Assembly (NCBI GenBank): GCA_904397185.1
Contig: CAJFOL010000024.1
Span: 1 to 15,763 of the forward strand
DNA length: 15,763 bases
DNA from: an uncultured Clostridia bacterium
GTDB lineage: Bacteria; Bacillota; Clostridia; Christensenellales; UBA1242
Direction: 5' to 3'
Shown: piece after piece, positions 1-7,392 of the stretch
Layout of the letters: each line of letters starts with the position of its first letter
Position numbering within the stretch: position 1 is the stretch's first letter
Notes under the pieces: generated by a model
Databases searched by the model: none
Seen by the model: only the letters and a program-made list of their open reading frames with translations
What the model was told of the DNA's origin: nothing
Program-made: the position numbers and the translations under genes

Positions 1-12
1 AATTTGTGTGTT

Positions 13-90
13 TTACACACTCATCTCATAGTATTTATTACCATCAGCCTCACCCTTGCGAGCAAGTTCGGCTTCCGATAATATAAACTT
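13..90 (-). pseudogene. Possible C-terminal gene remnant (about 25 codons)
   Basis: On the minus strand, 25 codons run without a start codon to a TAA at 13-15, encoding a tail that includes SEAELARKGEADGNKYYEM. An in-frame stop lies just upstream. The patch at about 45-80 is clearly richer in G+C than its surroundings and its composition looks like protein-coding sequence. A perfect hairpin (stem 6-11 with 15-20, loop of three) overlaps the stop and could be part of a terminator. The parent family is not recognised. It may instead be chance coding or an RNA structure; the inverted repeat CTTGC-GA-GCAAG lies within it. Confidence 0.3.
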
Positions 91-535
91 TTAAAAATTA
101 GATATTTTTTTATTTTTATAACACTTACTTTAAAAAATAAAAGAAATTTAAATATAATATGGAATAAAGGCAAAAATTGTTAATAACATTTTTTGTTGTG
201 AGACTATTAAATGAACTATAAAGTATTATCATTCTTGAAAATAGATGTTAGATAATTTATTTGGTAGATACTTGTATAGATTGTAGAGTTACAATATGTC
301 ATCAAAATATGTTTTTAATATCAAACTTATTATTTTCTATAAAATTTCAAAAAAAATTAAAAGTAACAACAATGTTTACTTTAAAAAGACCCAAAAACAA
401 TTTAACTATTGGTTAATATATTAATAGATACAATTAATATTTAATTTTTACGGATATATATAACTGCATAAAAGATTGTTGTAATTTTAACTCCATTTTA
501 ACACAGATAAAATACAAAATATACCTTTTCTATTT

Positions 536-610
536 TCAAAATTCTTCATCTTTGGCTTTTTGAACTTCATCTCTATAATTTTTAATCACTGTATTTTCTA
601 TTCTTTCAAA
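536..610 (-). pseudogene. Possible C-terminal gene remnant (24 codons)
   Basis: A minus-strand frame encodes 24 residues, rich in Lys, Glu and Asp and including KNYRDEVQKAKDEEF, ending in TGA at 536-538. An in-frame TAA sits directly upstream at 611-613, and there is no start codon. The charged, helix-like composition resembles a real C-terminus more than random AT-rich DNA, which would give mostly Lys, Asn, Ile and Phe. The family is unknown. It is read as the end of a decayed gene, with low certainty. Confidence 0.25.
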
Positions 611-1061
611 TTAAAAAAATAAATTTTCCCCTGACGAGTAAATAGAAACCTGGTTATCAAAAATCTAATCGTGAGACATTTTTTAATATTTATAAAAACT
701 CTTATACTTATTTAAAACATAAGTCTATTTATTTCACTAGTTTTTTTAACATAACTAGTATATATAATTTATAAGACAAGTAGAATGTTTTAAATCTTAT
801 TTATATAAAATTTAAAACAAAAGATTAAATAATTGATAAAAATAAATCGTGTTTAAAAGTTATGTTATTATAACTTTATTTACTTATCTTAATTTTACAC
901 TATTATATAAGATACTTTTAATTAAATAATTTTGAAATATTTAAATTTTTTAAATAGATTTTTTTACTTTTATCAATATATTATACAAACTTAATCAACT
1001 AATAAATTGTTATTAGTCAAATAGCAAAAAGTGTATCTAACTCTTATATTATAGAGAATGC

Positions 1062-1145
1062 TTAAAAAGAATCAAAATACTCTTTATCAGTTGGAGCATT
1101 CTTAACTCCATAATTCGACAATATATGCAATAATTCTTTATCATT
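1062..1145 (-). pseudogene. Remnant resembling the end of an ankyrin-repeat protein
   Basis: A 27-codon minus-strand frame ends in TAA at 1062-1064 and is bounded upstream by an in-frame TAA at 1146-1148. It contains ELLHILSNYGVKNAPTDKEY. The pattern of a hydrophobic helix (LLHIL) followed by a NYG turn and K-N-A is similar to the second helix and loop of an ankyrin repeat (consensus LLxxGAdxNa). There is no start codon and no room for a full repeat array, so this would be the tail of a destroyed gene. The ankyrin assignment is inferred from one partial repeat. Confidence 0.35.
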
Positions 1146-1210
1146 TTATTTTTTATTTTCGTAAAAAAGTTATATACTTTTATTGTCACCTAAAGAATAG
1201 GGACTTAAAA

Positions 1211-1534
1211 GTGAGATCATTAATGAAAAATGACATATTAAAAAATTTGGCTATGAAGGCTAAAAATAGATTAATCAACAAAAATTTAAGAAATACATAC
1301 AGTAATATTGATATCAAAATTATAAATGAAAATGACGAAGCATTTTACAAAAAAGTAAAAGAAATAGTAAATGAAAAAGAATTTGTCTATAACCCTATAA
1401 AACGTCTAATGGATGAAAACAAAATGATGAGTATGACACCAAACGAAAGAGAAAGATATCTCTTACAAACTATTGAAAAGTACCAAATTGCAAGACGAAA
1501 AATATTCAAAGAACAATGCAGTAAAATAGTCTAA
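1211..1534 (+). CDS. Hypothetical small basic protein (107 aa)
   Basis: Family not recognised. The protein is hydrophilic, Lys/Asn/Arg-rich and predicted mainly helical. It has no signal peptide or membrane segment, so a cytoplasmic location is expected. A Met-rich stretch (DENKMMSMTPNERER) lies at about residues 68-82, followed by a charged helix. The GTG start at 1211 is chosen because AGGGA at 1199-1203 sits 7 nt upstream. An in-frame ATG at 1223, giving MKNDILKN, is the alternative but has only a weak GAG upstream. It converges with the minus-strand gene ending at 1574. Being intact next to decayed DNA suggests it is maintained, but no function can be given. Confidence 0.6.
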   Translation: MRSLMKNDILKNLAMKAKNRLINKNLRNTYSNIDIKIINENDEAFYKKVKEIVNEKEFVYNPIKRLMDENKMMSMTPNERERYLLQTIEKYQIARRKIFKEQCSKIV

Positions 1535-1573
1535 ATCAAAAACAAAAAAATGTACTATTAAATATATAAATAA

Positions 1574-2143
1574 TTATTTACGTGAATTGCTTTCATTATT
1601 ATCATCTTTTTTCTCTTTTTCTTCATCTTTTTCTAAAAAGTTGAAACCTGTTTCTTGACTCTCAAGTTCTATTTCTACTTTTTTGATATTGGACTGTGAA
1701 AGTGTGTCAATATACTGGTATACATCATTAAGGTTATTTTCCAAAATAAAATAATAACATCTTCCTTCAAATTTTCCATCGTTACCTCGTAAAATATTTA
1801 CACCTTTCAAGTTGTTTTCTATATGAATAAGCAATTCATCATAATGCATTTCATCTTTAATTTGTGTATCGTTATATATAATTTTAAGCCAATACCCCTC
1901 TTTTATTTCTTCTTTTACAAATTCGTCAATACATACTGAGTAGGCAGGCATTTGGACTGCATTTCCAAAGGCTATTATTAATAAGTTTTTTATTTCTGTT
2001 TGTTCATCTGTGGATAATTTTACAATTTGACTATCTTTATAAATAACAATTTCGCTACTGCCTGATAAAAATGTATCAATGGTTGAAATTTGCGAACAAA
2101 ACAAAATTGGAAATATCATAAAAAAATAAAATAACTTAGTCAT
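1574..2143 (-). CDS. Hypothetical exported or membrane-anchored protein (189 aa)
   Basis: Function not recognised. The N-terminus (MTKLFYFFMIFPILFCSQIS) is one basic residue followed by a hydrophobic core, matching a Sec signal peptide or a single N-terminal anchor. The residue before the Cys is Phe, so it is not a canonical lipobox. The mature part is mixed alpha/beta in character, with two non-signal cysteines (SVCIDEF and GRCYYF), and ends in a Lys/Glu/Asp-rich tail (about residues 172-189) likely to be disordered. The start is well supported: AAGGAG lies 7 nt before the ATG on this strand. The gene stands alone, divergent from the ytaF-like gene and convergent with the 107-aa gene. A perfect DnaA-box nonamer lies inside it at 2009-2017. 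Confidence 0.65.
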   Translation of the reverse strand: MTKLFYFFMIFPILFCSQISTIDTFLSGSSEIVIYKDSQIVKLSTDEQTEIKNLLIIAFGNAVQMPAYSVCIDEFVKEEIKEGYWLKIIYNDTQIKDEMHYDELLIHIENNLKGVNILRGNDGKFEGRCYYFILENNLNDVYQYIDTLSQSNIKKVEIELESQETGFNFLEKDEEKEKKDDNNESNSRK

Positions 2144-2270
2144 AAATAACTCCTTTTTTGTATAGTTTGCTTAAAAAATATATTAATATACCAGATAGAT
2201 AATAGTTTATTTGTTTTTTACATTTGTAACACATAATATTTATTTTTAATATCCTGTTTTAGGTACTAAA

Positions 2271-2879
2271 ATGGGAAACATTTATATTGAAACATTATTA
2301 TTTTCGATAGCAATTTCTTTTGATTCTTTAGTTTCTTTTTTTGGATATGGAATTGAAAAAATAAAAGTCGGGTTTTTACAAATAATTTTTATAATGTTCA
2401 TAAACACTGTATTTTTAGCCGTAGGCTTATTCTGTGGACATTATTTATCCTTGCTAATAAATGATAGCATAATAAAATATATTTCCTTTTCTTTGCTTCT
2501 TATGGTAGGACTTTTTAAATTGCCAAGTGATTTGTTAAAATTATGGCTTTCAAAACATAAAGGTATAAACAATAAAACTTTTTTAAAAATTTGTATCGAC
2601 CCTATCAATGCTGATATTAATAAAGATAAAATTCTTTCCTTTAAAGAATCCTTATTTATAGGTATTGCTTTGTCTATTGATAGTTTAGGAGTAGGGCTTG
2701 GTTTAGGTGTAAATAAAACAAATCAATACTTAATTTTAATTTTTTCGTTTATAATTGGACTTGTATTTTCATATATTGGTTATTTGATAGGCAAAAAAGT
2801 TTCTTCAAAAACTACATTAAATCTTTCATGGTTGAGTGGTGTATTATTAATATTACTAGCCATACTTAAAATTGTATAG
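2271..2879 (+). CDS. ytaF: YtaF-family (MntP-related) membrane protein
   Basis: A 202-residue polytopic inner-membrane protein. It has the two-fold repeat architecture of the MntP/YtaF group: AISFDS at residues 14-19 and ALSIDS at 133-138, each in a hydrophobic helix followed by glycine-rich turns. Between the halves is the YtaF-type polar loop beginning DPINADINKDK (110-120) and continuing to SFKES, which separates YtaF from MntP. YtaF is annotated as a sporulation membrane protein in Bacillus, and the related MntP exports manganese. Whether this copy works in sporulation or ion export is not shown by the sequence. About six membrane segments are visible. The ribosome binding site is weak (TTAGG about 7 nt before the ATG). 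The gene stands apart from mnmE. Confidence 0.85.
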   Translation: MGNIYIETLLFSIAISFDSLVSFFGYGIEKIKVGFLQIIFIMFINTVFLAVGLFCGHYLSLLINDSIIKYISFSLLLMVGLFKLPSDLLKLWLSKHKGINNKTFLKICIDPINADINKDKILSFKESLFIGIALSIDSLGVGLGLGVNKTNQYLILIFSFIIGLVFSYIGYLIGKKVSSKTTLNLSWLSGVLLILLAILKIV

Positions 2880-2908
2880 AAATATAAAACTATTTATTTT
2901 TCTTACTT

Positions 2909-2939
2909 TTGACACATAAAATATGTCTATCTTTATATA
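2909..2939 (+). promoter_or_regulatory. Possible upstream promoter with imperfect palindrome, toward mnmE
   Basis: TTGACA at 2909-2914 is followed by TATATA at 2934-2939, with a 19-nt spacer that is longer than ideal. The imperfect palindrome GACACATAAAATATGTC (2911-2927) overlaps the -35 box and could be an operator. If used, it would give mnmE a leader of about 140 nt. The promoter directly abutting mnmE looks stronger. Confidence 0.25.
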
Positions 2940-3073
2940 ACAATATTTGTATTTCTTATTTTATATAATTTACTTAAATCACTGTTTATTTTTAAAATGT
3001 TTTAATTAAATCTAAATTTTTGTATTCAATCTTGTTAAAAATCTAAAAAAATATTTATTTTTTTACTAAAAAA

Positions 3074-3082
3074 TGTTATAAT
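3074..3082 (+). promoter_or_regulatory. mnmE extended -10 promoter, predicted leaderless transcript
   Basis: TGTTATAAT is a perfect extended -10 (TG-n-TATAAT). Only 6 nt separate the hexamer end (3082) from the mnmE ATG (3089), so the expected start site falls on or next to the start codon. The -35 region holds only a weak T-rich match near 3055-3060. No purine-rich Shine-Dalgarno sequence precedes the ATG. Confidence 0.6.
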
Positions 3083-3088
3083 ATCAGC

Positions 3089-4429
3089 ATGAACGATACA
3101 ATTTGTGCTATTTCTACACCTTTAGGTAAAGGTGCAATTTCTATTGTCAGATTAAGTGGTTCAGACAGCATTTCTATTTCTGAAAAGTTTTTTCATGCTA
3201 AAAATCTTAATTATTTGAATATTATACCAAGAATGTTTTATCTTGGTTATTTTTGCTTTCCTGATAATACAAAAGAACACTGTATGATGGTCTATTTTAA
3301 AGGTCCTAAATCTTATACAGGAGAAGATTTAATTGAATTTCATGTGCATGGTGGCAGTTTGTTGACCCAAAAAGTTTTACAAACTCTTGTATCTGGAGGA
3401 GCAAAACTTGCTATGCCAGGAGAATTTTCAAAAAGAGCATTTGAAAACGGAAAAATTAGTCTTGACCAAGCAGAGAGTATTATTGATGAAATCAATGCAG
3501 AAAGTGAAGGAGAATTAAAGGCTACTCTTTCTCTTAGCGAAGGAAAACTGAAAAATAAAATTCTATCATTACAGAACTCATTGACAGAAAGTATCGCACA
3601 AATAGAAGCAACACTTGATTATCCTGAAGAAGATTTTGAAAAATCTGCGAAGGATGGTATTTATGAAAATCTAAAAAAAATTGATAGTCAAATTTCTTCT
3701 TTTATTGATACATCTGAAAGTTCTAGATATCTTACAAATGGTATAAATATAGCAATTATAGGAAGCCCAAATGTAGGAAAATCTAGTCTTCTTAATGCAT
3801 TAGTAGGGAAAAATCGAGCAATTGTGACGGATGTTGAAGGGACTACGCGAGATATTTTAAATGAAAGTATTTCTTATAAAGGTATAAATCTTAATTTTAT
3901 TGACACTGCTGGCATTAGAAATTCACAAGATACTGTAGAAAAAATAGGAATAGAACGTTCTAAAAAGTCTCTAGAACAAGCCGATGTTATACTTTTTGTT
4001 TTGGACGGAAGTAAAGTACTAACAGACTCAGATTTAGAAATAAAACAAATGCTAACCCAATATTCTAATGTCATCATTATTGTAAATAAAATAGATAAAG
4101 AAAGAAAATTAGAAAAACTTGATGATGAAATCGTTATTTCTGCACTAAAAGAACAAAATATTGAGAAAATTAAAGATATTATATATAAAATGGTTATAGG
4201 TGAAGAAATTGATTACGATAAAACTATAATCACAAATGAAAGACAAATATCTATACTTCATGACTGTAAAAATGTTTTAAACGAGTTATTTGACAGTTTT
4301 GATGAAAGTATGGATATAATTGCTATGCTTATAAAAAAACTTTGGAATACACTTGGCAAAATTACAGGACAATGTGAAAATGAACAAATTATAGATTTGA
4401 TATTTTCAAAGTTTTGTTTAGGAAAATAA
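3089..4429 (+). CDS. mnmE: tRNA uridine-5-carboxymethylaminomethyl modification GTPase MnmE
   Basis: MnmE (TrmE) is a folate-binding GTPase. With MnmG it installs the carboxymethylaminomethyl group on U34 of tRNAs reading split codon boxes. At 446 residues it has the usual length and domain order: an N-terminal formyl-folate-binding domain beginning NDTICAISTPLGKGAISIVR, a helical domain, and an inserted Ras-like G domain with G1 GSPNVGKSS (225-233), G3 DTAG (272-275) and G4 NKID (333-336). The C-terminal FCLGK carries the conserved cysteine (usually FCIGK). The family-typical N-terminus fixes the ATG at 3089 although no Shine-Dalgarno is present. MnmG, its obligate partner, is not encoded next to it. 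rsmG follows after 64 nt, probably in the same operon. Confidence 0.97.
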   Translation: MNDTICAISTPLGKGAISIVRLSGSDSISISEKFFHAKNLNYLNIIPRMFYLGYFCFPDNTKEHCMMVYFKGPKSYTGEDLIEFHVHGGSLLTQKVLQTLVSGGAKLAMPGEFSKRAFENGKISLDQAESIIDEINAESEGELKATLSLSEGKLKNKILSLQNSLTESIAQIEATLDYPEEDFEKSAKDGIYENLKKIDSQISSFIDTSESSRYLTNGINIAIIGSPNVGKSSLLNALVGKNRAIVTDVEGTTRDILNESISYKGINLNFIDTAGIRNSQDTVEKIGIERSKKSLEQADVILFVLDGSKVLTDSDLEIKQMLTQYSNVIIIVNKIDKERKLEKLDDEIVISALKEQNIEKIKDIIYKMVIGEEIDYDKTIITNERQISILHDCKNVLNELFDSFDESMDIIAMLIKKLWNTLGKITGQCENEQIIDLIFSKFCLGK

Positions 4430-4493
4430 TATTTTTTAAAAAAAATACTTAATTTTGTTATTTTTTTAAAAAAATATATTTAAAGGATAAAAA

Positions 4494-5195
4494 ATGAAGG
4501 AACTTATAAAAAATACATTTAAAAGTTATGATGTAGATTTGACCGAAAAACAAATTAATCAATTTGAAATATATTATAATTTTTTAATAGAAGAAAATCA
4601 AAAATATAACTTAACAGCAATAACAGAACCTAAAGAGGTTGTGGTAAAACATTTTGTTGATAGTGTTTTACCATATAAATCTATTAAAGATAATTCTTCT
4701 TTGATTGATATTGGAACAGGAGCAGGTTTTCCTGGTATTCCTTTAAAAATAATCAAAGATGATATAAAATTAACTCTTCTTGATAGTCTTCAAAAACGAA
4801 TAAACTTTTTGAATATGTTGATAGAAAAACTCAACTTAAAAAATGTTATCACAATTCACTCGCGAGCAGAAGATTATTGCAGTAAAACGAGAGAACAGTT
4901 TGATTATGCTGTATCTCGTGCTGTAGCATCAACTCCAACATTAGCCGAATATCTACTTCCATATGTAAAAGTGGGTGGAAATGTATTAATGTATAAAAGT
5001 GAAAAACTTGATGATGAACTTATTTCTGGACAAAAGGCAATAAACGTTTTAGGCGGAAAAATAGAAAAAATTGAAAATTATCTTTTAAAAGAAGTTGAAA
5101 GCACAAGAAAAATTCTATTTATAAAAAAGGTATATCACACAGATAAAAAATATCCTAGAGGCAAAAATTTACCAAAATTGAAGCCAATTTCATGA
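4494..5195 (+). CDS. rsmG: 16S rRNA (guanine-527-N7) methyltransferase RsmG
   Basis: RsmG (GidB) uses S-adenosylmethionine to methylate N7 of G527 in the 530 loop of 16S rRNA. The 233-residue length is normal. The Rossmann-fold SAM-binding loop is clear: IDIGTGAGFPGIPL with the glycines at about 74-81, followed by an acidic strand end (LTLLDS) and the family motif YAVSRAVA. The N-terminal helical part includes the typical NLTAI and HFVDS segments. Start: AAAGGA about 7 nt upstream of the ATG. It follows mnmE by 64 nt of A/T-only sequence with no clear promoter, so cotranscription is likely. A hairpin terminator overlaps its last codons. In many Bacillota mnmG lies between mnmE and this gene; here it does not. 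Confidence 0.96.
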   Translation: MKELIKNTFKSYDVDLTEKQINQFEIYYNFLIEENQKYNLTAITEPKEVVVKHFVDSVLPYKSIKDNSSLIDIGTGAGFPGIPLKIIKDDIKLTLLDSLQKRINFLNMLIEKLNLKNVITIHSRAEDYCSKTREQFDYAVSRAVASTPTLAEYLLPYVKVGGNVLMYKSEKLDDELISGQKAINVLGGKIEKIENYLLKEVESTRKILFIKKVYHTDKKYPRGKNLPKLKPIS

Positions 5196-5221
5196 TTTTT
5201 TCATGTTTTTGGCTGTTTTTT
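5182..5221 (+). terminator. Intrinsic terminator of the mnmE-rsmG unit
   Basis: AGCCAA at 5182-5187 pairs with TTGGCT at 5209-5214, with an inner CATG/CATG pairing around the loop and then a run of six T (5216-5221). The hairpin begins inside rsmG and spans its TGA stop at 5193-5195. Confidence 0.75.
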
Positions 5222-5274
5222 ATGTAATTTTATAAAAATTATAATTTTATTATCTTTTTGTATATAAATTTATT

Positions 5275-5334
5275 TTGACAAATAAAAACAATTTATGTTA
5301 AAGATTTTGAAAATTTTGATTTTTATATTACAAT
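5275..5334 (+). promoter_or_regulatory. dut promoter region
   Basis: The best pair is TTGAAA (5307-5312), a 16-nt spacer and TACAAT (5329-5334), giving a start site near 5341 and a short leader before the dut ribosome binding site. A consensus -35 TTGACA (5275-5280) also lies upstream but has only a poor -10 partner near 5299-5304. Confidence 0.5.
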
Positions 5335-5353
5335 ATAGACAAAAGGGGTTATT

Positions 5354-5887
5354 ATGGAAAAAAATTATTTTAAAGATACAAAAAATGTCTATTTTGCTAA
5401 GAGAAATGAAAAGGCTGTTTTGCCAAGTAAAGAAGATGAAAATGCGGGGTATGACTTTTATGCCTTCTTTGATGAAGACTATTTAGAAATACCACCTTTT
5501 GAAACTAAACTCGTCCCTACTGGAATATCTTGGGCTTGCAGTCCTGAATTTTATCTTCAAATTGAAGAGCGTTCTAGTACAGGAAGTAAAGGTATTAAAA
5601 GAAGTGCAGGTGTTGTCGACAGTGGTTATCGTGGAGAAATAAAAATTGCCATAACTAATGTTAATAACAAACCTCTGATTATATCAAACATTGATGAGTC
5701 TCAACTTAGAAATAAATATAACATATTTTATGATATCATATTCTATAGCACTCAAAAGGCTATCGCACAAGGAATTATTCATAGAGTTGAAAAAATGAAT
5801 GTTTCAACTTTACCTCTTGAAAAATTGTTGTCAATCCCTTCTTCACGAGGAGATAAAGGCTTTGGTAGTAGTAATAAAGTAAAATAA
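5354..5887 (+). CDS. dut: Deoxyuridine 5'-triphosphate nucleotidohydrolase (dUTPase) with insertion
   Basis: A trimeric-type dUTPase, which hydrolyses dUTP to dUMP and pyrophosphate, keeping uracil out of DNA and feeding dTMP synthesis. All five family motifs are present in order: AGYDFYA (31-37), RSSTGSKG (73-80), GVVDSGYRGEI (86-96, catalytic Asp89 and Tyr92), KAIAQGII (135-142) and the glycine-rich RGDKGFGSS (165-173). At 177 residues it is longer than the usual 140-150. About 20 extra residues lie between motifs 3 and 4 (around 106-133, including SNIDESQLRNKYNIFYD). The C-terminal arm is intact, so the enzyme is probably active. Start: AAAGGGG just upstream of ATG 5354. It has its own promoter, between the rsmG terminator and dnaA. 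Confidence 0.93.
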   Translation: MEKNYFKDTKNVYFAKRNEKAVLPSKEDENAGYDFYAFFDEDYLEIPPFETKLVPTGISWACSPEFYLQIEERSSTGSKGIKRSAGVVDSGYRGEIKIAITNVNNKPLIISNIDESQLRNKYNIFYDIIFYSTQKAIAQGIIHRVEKMNVSTLPLEKLLSIPSSRGDKGFGSSNKVK

Positions 5888-5960
5888 CAATTATTTTATA
5901 TCAATCTTTATAAATAGTTATTTAACATAACTTATTATATATTTATTTAATTTTAAACAA

Positions 5961-5984
5961 AATGCAATGTGATGACATTGCATT
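5961..5984. promoter_or_regulatory. Perfect 10-bp inverted repeat abutting the dnaA promoter
   Basis: AATGCAATGT (5961-5970) and ACATTGCATT (5975-5984) are perfect inverted copies around GATG. The repeat ends 1 nt before the dnaA -35 box (TTGACT, 5986-5991). It could be a transcription-factor operator for dnaA, or the hairpin of a dut terminator. The T-rich stretch after it is broken by GAC, so a classic terminator is less certain. Confidence 0.6.
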
Positions 5985-5985
5985 A

Positions 5986-6014
5986 TTGACTTTTTGACCT
6001 TTTTATTTTATAAT
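5986..6014 (+). promoter_or_regulatory. dnaA promoter
   Basis: TTGACT (5986-5991), a 17-nt spacer and TATAAT (6009-6014): near-consensus for the housekeeping sigma factor. The expected start site (about 6021) coincides with the start of the AAGGAG ribosome binding site, so the leader would be only about 13 nt. No DnaA box is visible upstream of dnaA. Confidence 0.8.
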
Positions 6015-6033
6015 TATTTCAAGGAGAATTTTT

Positions 6034-7392
6034 ATGCAAGACTTAATCTCACTATGGGAATCCGTTTTAAATAAATTAGAACTTAATGTTTCGAATGTAT
6101 CTTTTGTAATGTGGTTTAAACCTTTAAAGGTGGTTGATTTTGTTGATAACAAAAAACTTATCATAGCATCAAATTCAACATCTGCAAAAAATCAAATAAT
6201 GAGAAATTATTTTGATAAACTTTCAAAATCTGTTGAAGATGTCTTTGGTGAAAACATAGAAATAGAAGTTTTAGACCAAAATGAAGAACTTGAATATATC
6301 AAGCAAAATGGTGAAAAAGCGAAAGAAAAGGAAGTAGAAGTTACAAAAAAACCATTCAATGCCAAATATACCTTTGATAATTTTGTAGTGGGCAAGTCTA
6401 ATCAGTTTGTTTATGCCGCTGCTAGGGCAGTTGCTGAGCATCCTGGTGAAAAGTTTAACCCTTTGTTTATATATGGTGGTGTGGGGCTCGGAAAAACCCA
6501 TCTTCTACATGCAATTGGCAACTTTTTAAAAGAATCAAATTCAAATTTAAACGTTTTGTATGTCACTTGTGAACAGTTTGCAAACGATTACATAGAGAGT
6601 TTAGGCTCTGCACCTTCTTCAAAAAGTAAAGCCGTGTTAGCATTTAGGTCAAAATATAGAAATCTTGACGTATTAATGGTTGATGATATCCAATTTATTT
6701 CAAAAAAGACGAGTACACAAGAAGAATTTTTCTATACTTTTAATGAGTTATATCAAAATAATAAACAAATAATCATCACTTCAGACCGACCACCACGTGA
6801 TATAGAAACCTTGACAGATAGACTTCGTTCACGTTTTACAAGTGGGCTTATTCAGGATATACAATCGCCTGACCTAGAAACTAAAATCGCTATTTTACGT
6901 AAAAAATGTCAAATTGAAAAATATTCAATAGATGATGAGGCTATTTACTATATTGCAGAAAAGGTCAATACAAATATAAGAGAACTTGAGGGTATGCTTG
7001 CTAAAGTTTACTTTTTGGCTAGCCTTTCAAATAAACATACTGCGACAAAAGAAGATGTTATGGAGGCTATTGATAGTCAAATTGAAGAGGATAAAAATGA
7101 GGGGCTTACTGCTGATGATATCATAGATGCAGTCTGCAAATATTTTGATATAACAAGAGCAGATATAGTCGGTAAGAAAAAATCAAAAGAGGTTGTAGAA
7201 CCTAGAATGATAGCCATCTATTTGATAACTGAAATACTTGAAATGCCACTTATTTCTGTAGGAAAAATATTTGGTGGAAGGGACCATTCGACTATAGGTC
7301 ACTCAAGAGACAAAATTTCTGACCAAATGAAGACTTCTCATAAAATACAAAGTTTTGTGAGTGAAATAAAAAAAATGTTGAAAGGTGGATAA
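6034..7392 (+). CDS. dnaA: Chromosomal replication initiator DnaA
   Basis: The AAA+ initiator that binds DnaA boxes and melts oriC. The 452 residues are of normal length. Domain I spans about 1-80 (LISLWESVLNKLE, FVMWFKPLK), followed by a short, charged, Glu/Lys-rich linker (domain II, about 85-108). Domain III begins at YTFDNFVVGKSN, with Walker A GGVGLGKTH (148-156), Walker B MVDDIQF (Asp217, Asp218) and sensor I TSDRPP. Domain IV carries the DNA-binding signature GGRDHSTIGHS (414-424), close to the common GGRDHTTVIHA. AAGGAG ends 7 nt before the ATG. It has its own strong promoter and is followed by the probable oriC. A near-DnaA box overlaps its TAA stop. Confidence 0.98.
   Translation: MQDLISLWESVLNKLELNVSNVSFVMWFKPLKVVDFVDNKKLIIASNSTSAKNQIMRNYFDKLSKSVEDVFGENIEIEVLDQNEELEYIKQNGEKAKEKEVEVTKKPFNAKYTFDNFVVGKSNQFVYAAARAVAEHPGEKFNPLFIYGGVGLGKTHLLHAIGNFLKESNSNLNVLYVTCEQFANDYIESLGSAPSSKSKAVLAFRSKYRNLDVLMVDDIQFISKKTSTQEEFFYTFNELYQNNKQIIITSDRPPRDIETLTDRLRSRFTSGLIQDIQSPDLETKIAILRKKCQIEKYSIDDEAIYYIAEKVNTNIRELEGMLAKVYFLASLSNKHTATKEDVMEAIDSQIEEDKNEGLTADDIIDAVCKYFDITRADIVGKKKSKEVVEPRMIAIYLITEILEMPLISVGKIFGGRDHSTIGHSRDKISDQMKTSHKIQSFVSEIKKMLKGG

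Larger units (their letters stand above)
1..1210. other. Long AT-rich intergenic region with coding remnants
   Basis: No open reading frame of believable length occurs here on either strand. The DNA is extremely AT-rich with many stops in all frames. It contains three short minus-strand scraps of protein-like sequence, listed separately, and several small hairpins: a 6-bp stem at 6-20, ACTAGTT/AACTAGT in the 730-760 region, and an 8-bp stem at 856-877. I see no tRNA, rRNA, CRISPR repeat or transposase signature. The likeliest reading is a stretch of decayed genes beside the origin region. Structured RNA in the unusually GC-rich patch near 45-80 cannot be excluded. Confidence 0.5.

Noticed and set aside
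856..877. 8-bp hairpin AAAGTTAT/ATAACTTT as an RNA element
   Set aside because: A/T-rich, isolated, no T-run and no neighbouring gene; likely chance.
4430..4493. A/T-only inverted sequences between mnmE and rsmG as a terminator
   Set aside because: Runs of T followed by A pair trivially in this composition; there is no stable GC-containing stem, so readthrough into rsmG is more likely.
5295..5486. 63-codon plus-strand frame overlapping the start of dut
   Set aside because: It overlaps dut in another frame, has no ribosome binding site, and dut carries all five dUTPase motifs.
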